A DNA stretch of 53,489 nucleotides from Bdellovibrionales bacterium. GTDB taxonomy: Bacteria; Bdellovibrionota; Bacteriovoracia; Bacteriovoracales; Bacteriovoracaceae. The notes beneath the pieces were generated by a model, which worked only from the letters and a program-made list of their open reading frames with translations, had not been told where the DNA came from and made no database searches. A program made the position numbers and the translations under genes. Below are positions 16,236 through 25,547 of the stretch, piece by piece (positions within the stretch are counted from its first letter, which is position 1; each line of letters opens with the position of its first letter). Location: the NCBI GenBank assembly GCA_018646675.1, contig JABGUH010000045.1:1-53489 (forward strand), in the 5' to 3' direction.

Positions 16236-18662
16236 TTGGTGACCAGTGTCACGATTGGAATTGCACTAACTACTTCAGTCTCACTTCACTGCAAGGAGCA
16301 GGGAGTAGATATTATGATGGGCAGTGATCTGCATGTTATGTCAGATAAGGCATATCGGCGAATGGATACTGGTCTGTTCGAGGCAGTGGGTAATGTCGTC
16401 ATTCTTCATCAGAGTAAGGCCCTCTATGGTGAGCGGGCAGTTATGTCGACGGAGAGTGGAGATGTTGAGGTCGCTGGCAATGTCCGCTACGTCGCTCCAG
16501 ATATGACAATGTATGGAACCGACCTTTTCTATAATACCAATAGCACCTATCTGCTGGTTAAAAATGCAAGGATCGTAACTGAGAATTTTATTGTTTTGGG
16601 TGAGACGCTGGCCCGGGTAAATCGTCAGATTATCATTGGTAACAATGCTGAATATACCACCTGTCAGGACTGTCCAGAGTCATGGAGTGTTTTCGGTCGA
16701 GAGGTTCATATTACTCTTGGGCGCTATATTCGGATAAGGTCCGCCTATATTAAGATTAATGGTGTCGTGATGATGTACCTGCCCTATCTGGTACTGCCGA
16801 TCAAAAAGGGGCGGGAGAGTGGCCTACTTTTTCCAAAATTGAGTTTTAACGCAACCAAGGGCACGACCTTTCAACAACCATTTTTTTGGGTACTCTCTCC
16901 TCAGACAGATCTAACATTTACCCCGTCAGTGTGGGGCCATCGCGGGTTTGGGTATGAGATGCAAACTCGCCACCTGTTTGGTGATAAAAAATGGGTAGAG
17001 CTTAATCTGTTGCATGCATCAGACCGTCTTTATGATCCAAATGAGTTGAACCGCCCGGAGACGGAGTTATCTGGTCAGCACCGTTTTCGCTCTTTTAATA
17101 ACTATGAACATCACTTCTCCTTCGGCAACCACACAAATCATCATATCTTTTACACACTAGGGAGTGATCTTGACACTATACACGATTTTGATGATTTTAC
17201 TTCGGAGCGGGTCTATGGGGCCGAGACTGGAGGAGGTGGTTTCGTCGAATATCGCTCTCCCTCATTTGGAGTGGGACTGGAGAGTTACTACAACCGTAAC
17301 CGCTTAGTGGCCAGTCCGAATCAGTTCGATCATGGTTATGTTCAGATCTTGCCGCGGATTAACTTCTCGATTCCACCATCAACTCTCTATCATAGTGATG
17401 GCCCAATATTACGCAATCTGTCGTTAGGAGTCGATGGTGATGCAACCATCTTTAAGCAGAATCATTATTCAGAGAATAGTTATATCCGAAATGCTCATAG
17501 AGTAAATGGTAAGACATATTTGGATATTAACTGGAACTCACTGGGCCCAGTCTCACTCTCAAATAACATTCTGTTTGACTCCCAGTACTACTATTTTCCG
17601 TACGAGTCACAGGATCGGGAATTTTTCAAACGCGGATTTGTTTTGACCACTCAGGCTGCTATCTCACTTTTTAAGGTCTATGGCTTAGCATATAGGGCCA
17701 CCATTCCCATCAAGGACCTACGTCCAAATGACAGTAGTAAAAGTAAGAGCGAAGAAAACACCGGTGACAATCAAGAGGTTGACGATACAGAGCAGAGTAT
17801 TATTGGCTCAGTTCCATCACTGTCCAAGGGGTTGGCATATCGGGATATGGAGGTAGTGCAAAATAGCTACGCTCACCATCATCAATTTAAACTAAATCAC
17901 TTTTATCTATCTAATCAGCAAAGCTCTGGTAGCACTCGCTTTCGTAATCAGATTGATCTCAGTGCAGGGCAGTTCGATAGTCTGGATGTGTTAAAAGAGC
18001 GTTTACATCAAGTGGATCATGAGAGTTATTTAACATCAATCCCACTCTCAAATTCAATTGAATTTCAATGGAACAACTATTTAATGCGTAAATCTAGTTC
18101 CGCTTTTAATGAAAAGGAGGACGGACATCACATCAGAAATAATTTTTCTTATAGTAGAGTAGCTCACTTCACCCTTTCGCAAGGATATGATTTTAATGCT
18201 AATGCCGAGACTATGGCCAGCTGGAGCGGTTGGCGTGATTCACTAACTAGGCTACACCTAAGTTCTGGAATCTCTTTTGGGAAGACTTCACTTTCTGCCT
18301 CCGAGTACTATTTTTATAATGGAGGAAGGCATCTCTTCTCCGCTTCCATGTCGCGTCAGTTTGAACGTATGCAGCTGTCATCAACTATTTTCTATAATTC
18401 CGTCACCACTGTTCCAGTTAAAAATATGAATCTATCATTTGATATTAAGCCGACAGATTTATTATCATTTGGAGTGAAATATAATTACGATTTAGATACA
18501 CAGCAACCTATTAGTAGCAGCTATAGCTTAGTCTACTCCCCAACCAATAACTGCTGGAAGATGGCACTCGGCTATAGTGTCAGTGATATTGATTCCGGGG
18601 AGATTACCTATAATCTTCTAATTAACTATAGTGAAAAGGGATTTACTCAGCTTGGCCGTTAA
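16236..18662 (+). CDS. lptD: LPS-assembly protein LptD
   Basis: Outer-membrane beta-barrel that inserts lipopolysaccharide into the outer leaflet with LptE. A signal-like segment is followed by an OstA/LptA-type beta-jellyroll (DVEVAGNVRYVAPDMTMYGTDLFY), the conserved TTCQDCPESW block with two Cys, the plug/strand segment MMYLPYLVLPIKKGRESGLLFPKL, and a barrel ending near NNCWKMALGYSV. The start is uncertain: the frame is open from 16014 inside folC, but the family N-terminus fits TTG 16236 or GTG 16239, giving about 808 residues. A charged loop (Ser/Lys/Glu-rich, around 17735-17800) is an insertion. Confidence 0.92.
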   Translation: MVTSVTIGIALTTSVSLHCKEQGVDIMMGSDLHVMSDKAYRRMDTGLFEAVGNVVILHQSKALYGERAVMSTESGDVEVAGNVRYVAPDMTMYGTDLFYNTNSTYLLVKNARIVTENFIVLGETLARVNRQIIIGNNAEYTTCQDCPESWSVFGREVHITLGRYIRIRSAYIKINGVVMMYLPYLVLPIKKGRESGLLFPKLSFNATKGTTFQQPFFWVLSPQTDLTFTPSVWGHRGFGYEMQTRHLFGDKKWVELNLLHASDRLYDPNELNRPETELSGQHRFRSFNNYEHHFSFGNHTNHHIFYTLGSDLDTIHDFDDFTSERVYGAETGGGGFVEYRSPSFGVGLESYYNRNRLVASPNQFDHGYVQILPRINFSIPPSTLYHSDGPILRNLSLGVDGDATIFKQNHYSENSYIRNAHRVNGKTYLDINWNSLGPVSLSNNILFDSQYYYFPYESQDREFFKRGFVLTTQAAISLFKVYGLAYRATIPIKDLRPNDSSKSKSEENTGDNQEVDDTEQSIIGSVPSLSKGLAYRDMEVVQNSYAHHHQFKLNHFYLSNQQSSGSTRFRNQIDLSAGQFDSLDVLKERLHQVDHESYLTSIPLSNSIEFQWNNYLMRKSSSAFNEKEDGHHIRNNFSYSRVAHFTLSQGYDFNANAETMASWSGWRDSLTRLHLSSGISFGKTSLSASEYYFYNGGRHLFSASMSRQFERMQLSSTIFYNSVTTVPVKNMNLSFDIKPTDLLSFGVKYNYDLDTQQPISSSYSLVYSPTNNCWKMALGYSVSDIDSGEITYNLLINYSEKGFTQLGR

Positions 18663-19335
18663 CTCCAATTTACATGTTCGGTTGATTGATTTTTACGATA
18701 GCTTTACCCATAATATTGTCAGCGAACTACATCATTTAGAAATTAAGTGCCAGGTGATTCCGATTGATCGCTGGCATCTGCTCTGGTCACAAGGAGCATA
18801 TTCACAGTTAGGGCATGAAAACAGAAGAGAGGTAATTATTTGGGGCCCCGGACCTGGGCATCCTGACGACTATCTTTCCAAGTATAACATTGTTGAGATG
18901 GTTGACTCTCTTTCACAACGCAAAAATATCTTCCAACTGGGTATCTGTTTGGGCCACCAATTAATCTGGAGGGCGTTCGGAGTACGTAGTTTAAAGTCAG
19001 ATACTCCTCTGCATGGAGGAAAGGTGGAGTTAAAACTACCACTATGGTGTGATCGATCGCTAAAGGGCACATCCCAAAAGATTTGGGTACAGAGATATAA
19101 CTCATTAAATCTCAGCTATGAGGATTATACAAAACTTAGGGATAATCAAGAGCTGGTCGCAAAGCATGGAGATCTCAAACTTTATTTTCAATCAGGGGAG
19201 TGCTTGCTGGGCAAATTTTGCCGGGGAATAACCTATCAATTTCATCCAGAATCAGTTGGAACTTCTTACCGAAGCTTATTTTTCCGGCCGGTTGAAAAAT
19301 TTCTGTATAATAGTAATGATGAGGATAAAGGTTGA
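18652..19335 (+). CDS. pabA: PabA/TrpG-like glutamine amidotransferase
   Basis: Class I glutamine amidotransferase that would supply ammonia to chorismate-utilising synthases (aminodeoxychorismate or anthranilate). The N-terminal VRLIDFYDSFTHNIVSEL matches the PabA/TrpG start, the catalytic Cys is in LGICLGHQ, and His-Glu are in YQFHPES, so the triad is intact. TTG 18652 places the start close to the family N-terminus; GTG 18631 is the alternative. The gene overlaps the end of lptD and the start of the TrpF-like gene. Its position in an operon with folC favours folate (PabA), but no PabB/TrpE is present here. Confidence 0.82.
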   Translation: MAVNSNLHVRLIDFYDSFTHNIVSELHHLEIKCQVIPIDRWHLLWSQGAYSQLGHENRREVIIWGPGPGHPDDYLSKYNIVEMVDSLSQRKNIFQLGICLGHQLIWRAFGVRSLKSDTPLHGGKVELKLPLWCDRSLKGTSQKIWVQRYNSLNLSYEDYTKLRDNQELVAKHGDLKLYFQSGECLLGKFCRGITYQFHPESVGTSYRSLFFRPVEKFLYNSNDEDKG

Positions 19336-19990
19336 TGGTGTCTATGATTCACGAACACTCAAATTGCTAACTGAGATTGGCATTGATCATCAATCATTTG
19401 ACTTTCGCCCCACTAGCTTCAACTTTTTACAAGAACACCACCTACTTGAAATACTCCAAGACCACCACTCTCAATTAAGTCATTATTATCTACACTATGA
19501 AGGTGATCCGGATTTTGTTGTTGAGAAGATGTTGACAGAGATTCGGGCACTAGAGCAACGAGGGGTCATTGAGTCTGTTGATAATATATTATTAGAATTT
19601 TCCGATCAACGTTCGGCCAGCTTTTTCACTCAATTCTCTTGGCAATATATTTTGCACTACTATCATGGGATGAATTTAGTCGACTACTTACAATCGGGAA
19701 ATTTTTCAGGTTTGGTTTTACCCCTAAGTATCCTCAGGAGCTACTACCAAAGTGGTACCCTGCACTCTTTTGTTAAAAATTTCTATCAGACTTTACGAAC
19801 CAGTGGTGTTGCCGACTCATTTCAACTGATTCTCTTAGCTGATTGGGATTCAGATATTATGCCATCAATTATAGATTACTTTGATTTTGATCTGATCTCA
19901 TTGCAGATCAACAGCAAGGTTGAGAGTTGCTATCGTAATGTTAGCCTTGGAGATCTTGCCAAGCAGTGTAGCTACTTTTCCTCATTATAG
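19316..19990 (+). CDS. TrpF-like protein, probably catalytically inactive
   Basis: The 224-residue sequence follows the phosphoribosylanthranilate isomerase layout: RIKVDGVYDSRTLKLLTEIG for TrpF's KICGITR...AGAD, FDFRPTSFNFLQ for GFVFYPKSPRYV, and LILLADWDSD...DLISLQINSKVES for the C-terminal AGGL...DVSSGVE. The catalytic Cys of KICG is Asp here (D7), and both phosphate loops (AGG, SSGVE) are altered, so isomerase activity is unlikely. ATG 19316 overlaps the amidotransferase stop, implying coupling. It could be a regulatory subunit or a repurposed barrel; the homology is distant and inferred by eye. Confidence 0.55.
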   Translation: MMRIKVDGVYDSRTLKLLTEIGIDHQSFDFRPTSFNFLQEHHLLEILQDHHSQLSHYYLHYEGDPDFVVEKMLTEIRALEQRGVIESVDNILLEFSDQRSASFFTQFSWQYILHYYHGMNLVDYLQSGNFSGLVLPLSILRSYYQSGTLHSFVKNFYQTLRTSGVADSFQLILLADWDSDIMPSIIDYFDFDLISLQINSKVESCYRNVSLGDLAKQCSYFSSL

Positions 19991-20127
19991 CCTAAATTCC
20001 ATATAATTTTCTATACTTGTATTTGCCATTGAAGGGGTTGTACTGAGAATAGTACCAAACTCGTAGTTTCACCGCTGGGTAGTGGGAAATAGATTAACTA
20101 TGGGGCAATTCTTGCCGATAAGATGGC

Positions 20128-20805
20128 ATGGTATTTCGCTTTAGTTGGATTATTTTACTCACCCTTTCTACACTTTTACTTTCGTGTGGAACGGGAGGGA
20201 TCAAGAGTGGCCACTATATCCAACTACAAGTTGGGGATAGTGTAGAGGTTCTCGCCAAAAAATATCAGGTGCCCAAGTGGGTTTTACAAGAGGTTAACTC
20301 TGGTAAAAGATTTAAGCCGGGGGAGTGGGTGTTTGTTCCATTAAAACGCGGGATTTGGGGGCAGGATATCGTGGCCCAGGCAATTGATCATAATCCGATC
20401 CAGGTATTAAATTATCTTGAGGGAAATAATTTTTTATGGCCGTTGCCAGCAGGGAGAAAAGTCAGCTCAAACTTTGGTCATCGTTGGGGACGTGCCCATG
20501 AAGGGGTGGATATTGCAGCCCGACGGGGTAGCCACATTGTTGCGGCCGCTAGTGGGGTAGTGGTCTATTCAGGAAGCCAGTTGGGAGGTTACGGTAATAT
20601 CACGGTGATTGCTCATCATTACGGACTTTTTACCGTCTATGCTCATGCGGCCAAAAACTATACTGCTACTGGACAGCGGGTAACACGAGGTGAGGTAATT
20701 GCAACGGTTGGCTCCACAGGCAAATCGACTGGTCCTCATCTCCATTTTGAGATTCGGCGCGAGGGTAAGGCCATTAATCCCCTTAAGTATCTTGCGAAGC
20801 GCTAA
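20128..20805 (+). CDS. LysM-M23 peptidoglycan hydrolase lipoprotein (NlpD/EnvC-like)
   Basis: Signal sequence with lipobox LLLSC (Cys about 20), a LysM-like domain at residues about 30-75 (YIQLQVGDSVEVLAKKYQVPKWVLQEVN...PGEWVFVP) and a C-terminal M23 metalloendopeptidase domain. The zinc ligands are intact: HEGVD (H-x3-D) and the HLHFE motif, so it should be an active LytM enzyme, unlike E. coli NlpD or EnvC, whose LytM domains are degenerate. It would cleave peptide cross-bridges in the periplasm. Its 3' end overlaps the convergent ddl by 23 nt. Confidence 0.9.
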   Translation: MVFRFSWIILLTLSTLLLSCGTGGIKSGHYIQLQVGDSVEVLAKKYQVPKWVLQEVNSGKRFKPGEWVFVPLKRGIWGQDIVAQAIDHNPIQVLNYLEGNNFLWPLPAGRKVSSNFGHRWGRAHEGVDIAARRGSHIVAAASGVVVYSGSQLGGYGNITVIAHHYGLFTVYAHAAKNYTATGQRVTRGEVIATVGSTGKSTGPHLHFEIRREGKAINPLKYLAKR

Positions 20806-21787
20806 TTCTATCGATTAAATAATCTTTAAATTCAACTCCATGGTGCTTCATCATTTGCGGGAACATCGAGATAGGTGTAAGGCCGGGGAAGGTGTTGATC
20901 TCTCCAAGCAGAACTCCCTCTTGTTCAGTCAGAAAGAAATCAATCCGCGCTAGATCTTTTAGCTTAAATGCAAGAAAGGATTTGTGGGCCAGCTGTTTGA
21001 TCTGTTTTAACTGCTCTTGGCTTAAGTCAGGTGCAGATACTTTTGTGATGCTTTCACTTTGTGCCGAGTATTTCTCGTCATAGCTGTAAAAGGAGTCTGG
21101 AGCGACGACCTCACCAGGAGGAGCGATCACTAGTTCTCCTTGAAATTGAAAGGCTGCTACCTCCAACTCTCGCCCTGTCACTATTTTCTCCAGTATTACA
21201 TAGGGAGAGAGGGTGAACGCCTCACTAAAACATCGTGCCAATTTGCCACTATCAATATCATCCGGGCTTAGTGAGTAACACCCTACCGATGATCCCTGAG
21301 AAGCTGCTTTTAAAAATCCCCCGCCCCATTGCTTGATGGTTTGGGCAGCACTCTCTAATTGCTTTGGATTGGTATAAGATTTAAATGGGGTGTTGGGGAT
21401 TCCAACCGCATCAAGCCATAGTTTGGTGGATATTTTATTAAAACAGAGCATCGAGGCTTCGGCGGCTGAACCCAGATAGGGAATTTGCATTAAATCCAGC
21501 ATTGCTGCAACTTGGCCATCCTCTCCAGGAGAGCCATGAATACATGGGATAATATAATCAGCTTTTACCTGCTCCTTGTTGGCGAGAGAGAATTTTCCAA
21601 CGTTGTTAAAAAAAATCTGCTCACCATTGGAGTCAAACAGCTCTCCCTGGGCCCGCATCTCAAGAGGAATAAGGTTGATCTGGGGGGTATTGGCCAGCGA
21701 GTCCTGAATATACTTTGAGGAGATAATAGCAATTTCATGTTCACTGCCACCACCACCATGAATGAGAATAACATTTATCTTGTTCAT
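20783..21787 (-). CDS. ddl: D-alanine--D-alanine ligase
   Basis: ATP-grasp enzyme making the D-Ala-D-Ala dipeptide of peptidoglycan. The N-terminal HGGGGSEHEIAIIS carries the catalytic Glu, CIHGSPGEDGQVAAMLDL the central loop, KAASQGSSVGCYSL the serine loop, and LGEINTFPGLTPISMFPQM the metal-binding end. 334 residues is slightly long but normal. It is preceded by thrS on the same strand (24-bp gap), so the two are probably one transcript. Confidence 0.95.
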   Translation of the reverse strand: MNKINVILIHGGGGSEHEIAIISSKYIQDSLANTPQINLIPLEMRAQGELFDSNGEQIFFNNVGKFSLANKEQVKADYIIPCIHGSPGEDGQVAAMLDLMQIPYLGSAAEASMLCFNKISTKLWLDAVGIPNTPFKSYTNPKQLESAAQTIKQWGGGFLKAASQGSSVGCYSLSPDDIDSGKLARCFSEAFTLSPYVILEKIVTGRELEVAAFQFQGELVIAPPGEVVAPDSFYSYDEKYSAQSESITKVSAPDLSQEQLKQIKQLAHKSFLAFKLKDLARIDFFLTEQEGVLLGEINTFPGLTPISMFPQMMKHHGVEFKDYLIDRISASQDT

Positions 21788-21811
21788 AAAAAATTCCCTG
21801 CTTGAGATTAT

Positions 21812-23566
21812 CTATTTTTTTGTTCGAAGCTCTTGAGGCATTTCCTCAAGTTGTAAAGTTAAGAAGAGTTCAACCAGTTCATTGATTGAGGTGCTGTTGG
21901 ATCCCTTCTCCCCATAGGCTCGAATACTAACAGCATTTGCTTCGATTTCCCGATCACCGACTGCCAGCATATATGGAATCTTGCTCTTTTGAATTTGACG
22001 AGTTTTTTGTCCCATGGTTTCGTTACGATCGTCGACATTAACTCTAAAGCCATTCTTGCTTAGTTGCTCCTGCAATTTGATGCAAAATGGAAGATGGGAT
22101 TCATTAATTGGAACAATCGTTGCTTGAGTCGGGGCCAGCCAGAAGGGGTAGGCACCTCCAACATGCTCAAGATATATTCCAAAAAATCTCTCTAGAGATC
22201 CAAGCAGGGCCCGGTGGATGACTACTGGCTGCTCACTCTCTCCTTCACTATTAGTAAATGAGAGATCAAAACGCAGAGGCAGTTGGAAGTCTAACTGAAT
22301 TGTACCTAGTTGGTGAAAGCGTCCAATAGCATCTGAGATCTCAATATCTATTTTCGGGCCATAGAAGGCACCATCACCCTCTTTAACAGTATACTGATAA
22401 TCAGAACGATCCAGAGCATCCTTAAGTGCGGATTCCGCTTGATCCCAGGCGCTCTCTTCTCCGACTCGCTTGTCGGGGCGAGTTGAGAGGTTGATTTGGA
22501 TATTTTCAAATTTAAAGTGGCGGTAAACAGTAAAAAACATCTCCATCAAAGCAACAATCTCATCCTGGATATCTTTGATCGCAATAAAGATATGAGCATC
22601 ATCTTGGCAGAAGGTCCTAACTCTGGTGAGACCGGCCAGAGTTCCTGACTTCTCATAACGGTGGAGGCGACCAAAATCTGCATAACGGAGTGGTAGATCC
22701 CGGTAACTATATTTGTAGTGTTTAAACATCAGCATATGGCAGGGGCAGTTCATCGGTTTTACTCCCCACTCCCGCTGATCAGCATTGATAAAATACATAT
22801 CGTCTTTATAGTTTTGATAGTGGCCACTAGTGTGCCAGAGTTGGCTATCTAAAATTTGGGGGGTAATCACCTCTTGATAACCGTAGTGTTTATAAATACG
22901 GCGCATAAAATCAATCAGTTGATTATAAACAAAGGCCCCTTTGGGCATGAAAAATGGGGAGGCTGGGGCCAGCTGATCAAAATGAAAGAGGGTCAGCTCA
23001 TTTCCCAGTTTGCGGTGGTCGCGCTTTTTAGCTTCTTCTAAAAAATGTAGGTGCTGCTTTAACTCCTTGCGATCCCCAAAAGAGGCGGCATAGATTCGTT
23101 GAAGCATTTGCCGATCGCTATCTCCCCGCCAATAGGCTCCGGCAGTATTAAGTAGTTTAAAGTTTGTCGGTAGTTGGGAGGTATTCTCCACGTGGGGGCC
23201 GCGACAAAGGTCGATAAACTCGCCTTGTTGGTAGCAAGAGATCTCCTCGTCTGCTGGCAACTCTTCAATTAGTTCAACCTTTAAAAGTTGATTGCTCTCT
23301 TGAAAAAACTTTAAAGCTTCATCCCGCTGCAAGGTTGTTCGCTCAATCGGGAGTTTCTCCTTGATGATCTTCTTCATCAAGGCTTCGATCTCTTTGAGAT
23401 CATCATCAGTCAGGCGATGCTCCATCTCAATATCGTAGTAAAATCCATGCTCAATCGTCGGGCCAATTCCTAGTCTTAACTTCTGATTAGGAAAAACTCT
23501 CATGACAGCTTGAGCCATAAGGTGAGCTTGGGAGTGGCGGATGGTATCTAGTGGATAATTGGACAT
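21812..23566 (-). CDS. thrS: Threonyl-tRNA synthetase lacking the TGS domain
   Basis: Class II synthetase charging tRNA-Thr. At 584 residues it starts directly in the editing domain (YPLDTIRHSQAHLMAQAV, the H-x3-H of the editing site, with the partner C-x3-H in LCRGPHVEN). It therefore lacks the about 60-residue N-terminal TGS domain found in most ThrS. The catalytic core is complete: motif 2 around RYADFGRLHRYEKSGTLAGL, zinc-binding Cys in NCPCHM, motif 3 with HRALLGSLERFFGIYLEH, then an anticodon-binding domain. GGAG lies 9 nt before the ATG, and no TGS-like sequence is visible upstream. Confidence 0.95.
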   Translation of the reverse strand: MSNYPLDTIRHSQAHLMAQAVMRVFPNQKLRLGIGPTIEHGFYYDIEMEHRLTDDDLKEIEALMKKIIKEKLPIERTTLQRDEALKFFQESNQLLKVELIEELPADEEISCYQQGEFIDLCRGPHVENTSQLPTNFKLLNTAGAYWRGDSDRQMLQRIYAASFGDRKELKQHLHFLEEAKKRDHRKLGNELTLFHFDQLAPASPFFMPKGAFVYNQLIDFMRRIYKHYGYQEVITPQILDSQLWHTSGHYQNYKDDMYFINADQREWGVKPMNCPCHMLMFKHYKYSYRDLPLRYADFGRLHRYEKSGTLAGLTRVRTFCQDDAHIFIAIKDIQDEIVALMEMFFTVYRHFKFENIQINLSTRPDKRVGEESAWDQAESALKDALDRSDYQYTVKEGDGAFYGPKIDIEISDAIGRFHQLGTIQLDFQLPLRFDLSFTNSEGESEQPVVIHRALLGSLERFFGIYLEHVGGAYPFWLAPTQATIVPINESHLPFCIKLQEQLSKNGFRVNVDDRNETMGQKTRQIQKSKIPYMLAVGDREIEANAVSIRAYGEKGSNSTSINELVELFLTLQLEEMPQELRTKK

Positions 23567-23703
23567 CTATTTGCTCCGATTTTTGATGATAATGGCATAT
23601 AAACTATAAGAAATTAACAATCGTCCCACCCTAAATCAAGTGACAAGTTGGATAACCGCTATTATCCCAGAAGATGTCAAAATGACAGGGTAGATTCTAA
23701 CGC

Positions 23704-23731
23704 TTGACGACGGGCGGTATTTAATGATAAT
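23704..23731 (+). promoter_or_regulatory. Sigma-70-type promoter of TPR-winged-helix regulator
   Basis: TTGACG (23704-23709), a 16-nt spacer and GATAAT (23726-23731), about 50 bp before ATG 23780, in the gap divergent from thrS. Confidence 0.5.
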
Positions 23732-23779
23732 AAGGCACAGCGTTTAGGTCTTATTGTGTCTTGTGCAGGGACTATTACC

Positions 23780-25033
23780 ATGGGAGTGACTGAAGATAGT
23801 GGATTAACTCTGGAAAAAGCGACAGCTGCTTTTGTTGACGGTGAGTTGCAATCAATCCAGGGGCTTCAAACTTGTAAAGAGCAAGTGAGGTCGAACTACT
23901 TATTGGCAAAAGTCCTTTATGATAAAGCAGACTTAGAACAAGCTTATATCTATTTTACTCGTGCCCTAGAGCAATCCTCACCAACCACTGATCTTTTTAC
24001 CATCCTAAAAATATTGGGATTTTTAATTCGAATCTGCTCAGAGAAGCTGGAGCCGGAGTTGGCAGAGCAGTATATCAAGCAGAAAGAGCAGTTGATCGAT
24101 AGTGCTTCTCTAACGTTGGGAAGTTTGGGGGCAGAGTACTTCTTTCATCTAGGCAACATTCGTAGCTATCGTGGTGAATTTGAGGAGGCGGATCGCTATT
24201 TTCAGCTCTGTAATCAACAAATTCAAAAAGAGAATGATCCGGAATTACTCTCCAAGTGTCTTTTGGCTTTGGCGACGAATAGCTTTCATTTAGAAAAATA
24301 CGATTTGGCAACTGACTATCTAAAGCAGCTGGAGCAGCTATTGGCCATTATTCGTAAGGGGTATGTTACCGCCTCGATGTATTATCTCAAAGGTCGAGTC
24401 AATTTAAAGCAGGATAACTATAAAGAAGCGATTGAGTCCTTTGAAATGGCCCTTGAACAGTTACGTAGCAAGAAGAGCTGGAATCTGCAGGGCCATATTT
24501 TATTGAATCTAGGAATTATTAGTAAGCAGCGAGGTCGTCTACTACGTGCTCGCGACTATCTGCGACTGGCCCAGTTAGTTGCGGATCCGATGCAATTTAA
24601 GCGGTTAGATCGACTAATACAGATAGAGATGGATGATATCGACGATCACAATGTTGGCCTCTATCTGGATCGCACTAACCGTAAAATCTATGAGAAGAGC
24701 TTGGGGATTATCGATTTTCATCATCGCTTTGTTCTCTTTGAGATTCTCTATCTGCTTGCAAAAAATGCGGGTGAGTCGTTTGATAAAGATCGATTGGCCC
24801 GCTCTATCTGGAAAGATGAATATAATCCTCTGATCCATGACAAGCTGATCTATACTAGTGTTAGCCGCCTAAGAAAATTAGTGGAGCCCAAGGGGCAGGG
24901 TAAGTACAAATATATTTTACGCGGTAAAGATGGCTACACCTTCAATCCCAATGTGAAAATATGCTTCCATCGTGATCCTCGGCGCTCTTTAGAGAAGAGT
25001 ATTGGTAATGTAGAGCCTAGTACACCAGTATGA
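23780..25033 (+). CDS. TPR-repeat regulator with C-terminal OmpR-type winged helix
   Basis: 417 residues. Several TPR units fill residues about 40-300 (ANYLLAKVLYDKADLEQAYIYF-like, GRVNLKQDNYKEAIESFEMAL, LNLGIISKQRGRLLRARDYL). The last about 90 residues match the Trans_reg_C winged helix (FHHRFVLFEILYLLAKNAGESF, SVSRLRKLVEP, YILRGKDGYTFNP). The order is the reverse of SARP/AfsR-like proteins, where the winged helix is N-terminal. ATG 23780 is chosen, with AGGGA about 8 nt upstream; GTG 23756 is less likely. Its end overlaps the next gene by 4 nt (ATGA). Confidence 0.8.
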   Translation: MGVTEDSGLTLEKATAAFVDGELQSIQGLQTCKEQVRSNYLLAKVLYDKADLEQAYIYFTRALEQSSPTTDLFTILKILGFLIRICSEKLEPELAEQYIKQKEQLIDSASLTLGSLGAEYFFHLGNIRSYRGEFEEADRYFQLCNQQIQKENDPELLSKCLLALATNSFHLEKYDLATDYLKQLEQLLAIIRKGYVTASMYYLKGRVNLKQDNYKEAIESFEMALEQLRSKKSWNLQGHILLNLGIISKQRGRLLRARDYLRLAQLVADPMQFKRLDRLIQIEMDDIDDHNVGLYLDRTNRKIYEKSLGIIDFHHRFVLFEILYLLAKNAGESFDKDRLARSIWKDEYNPLIHDKLIYTSVSRLRKLVEPKGQGKYKYILRGKDGYTFNPNVKICFHRDPRRSLEKSIGNVEPSTPV

Positions 25034-25539
25034 TGAATCCGCAGTCCCTTATCATTCTAATATGCACGATACTATTTAGTAACAATCTTAATGCTGAAAG
25101 AACTGGTGTGGTAGCATCTGATCGAGCAGCTTTTAGTTTAGATGGAGTGGTGGTACTCTCTTCTGAACTGTCTCGCTTTACACGCCAGCTTGAGAAAATT
25201 AGGTGTATTGATCCTCAAGCTCTACTGCTGGCCCCTCTGGCCGGAGAGCAAAAAAAAACTATCGGTCAGCGTAAATGGGTGGAGAGGCTACTATTAATCT
25301 ATAAATTAAAGAAATTTACTTTGGATCGAGAGTTTCAATCGAAACTAACCCTCCCCAAAATCCCATCTGACCGCGCCAGCTGTTTGGTGCGAAGCAGCCA
25401 TAATCGTAGATTTTTACGAGAATTTGACCAGTTAAGGCGGGCCAATCTATTTCTAGAGAGTCGTTTTCAGGACAAGGCTTCTGCGCTGGATTTTTTTGCA
25501 ACAATTAGCAAGAAGATTAAACACTACATCTATCACTAG
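25030..25539 (+). CDS. Small exported protein, possibly SurA N-domain-like
   Basis: Signal peptide at residues 1-22 (LIILICTILFSNNLNA) and a 147-residue mature helical, basic domain. The start SLDGVVVLSSELSRFTRQLEK is reminiscent of the SurA/PpiD chaperone N-domain (a short strand, then long helices), but no parvulin PPIase domain follows. This resemblance is weak and I leave the family open. It overlaps the upstream regulator by 4 nt, so it is translationally coupled to it, which suggests a functional link. Confidence 0.5.
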   Translation: MMNPQSLIILICTILFSNNLNAERTGVVASDRAAFSLDGVVVLSSELSRFTRQLEKIRCIDPQALLLAPLAGEQKKTIGQRKWVERLLLIYKLKKFTLDREFQSKLTLPKIPSDRASCLVRSSHNRRFLREFDQLRRANLFLESRFQDKASALDFFATISKKIKHYIYH

Positions 25540-25547
25540 CCTGAGAG

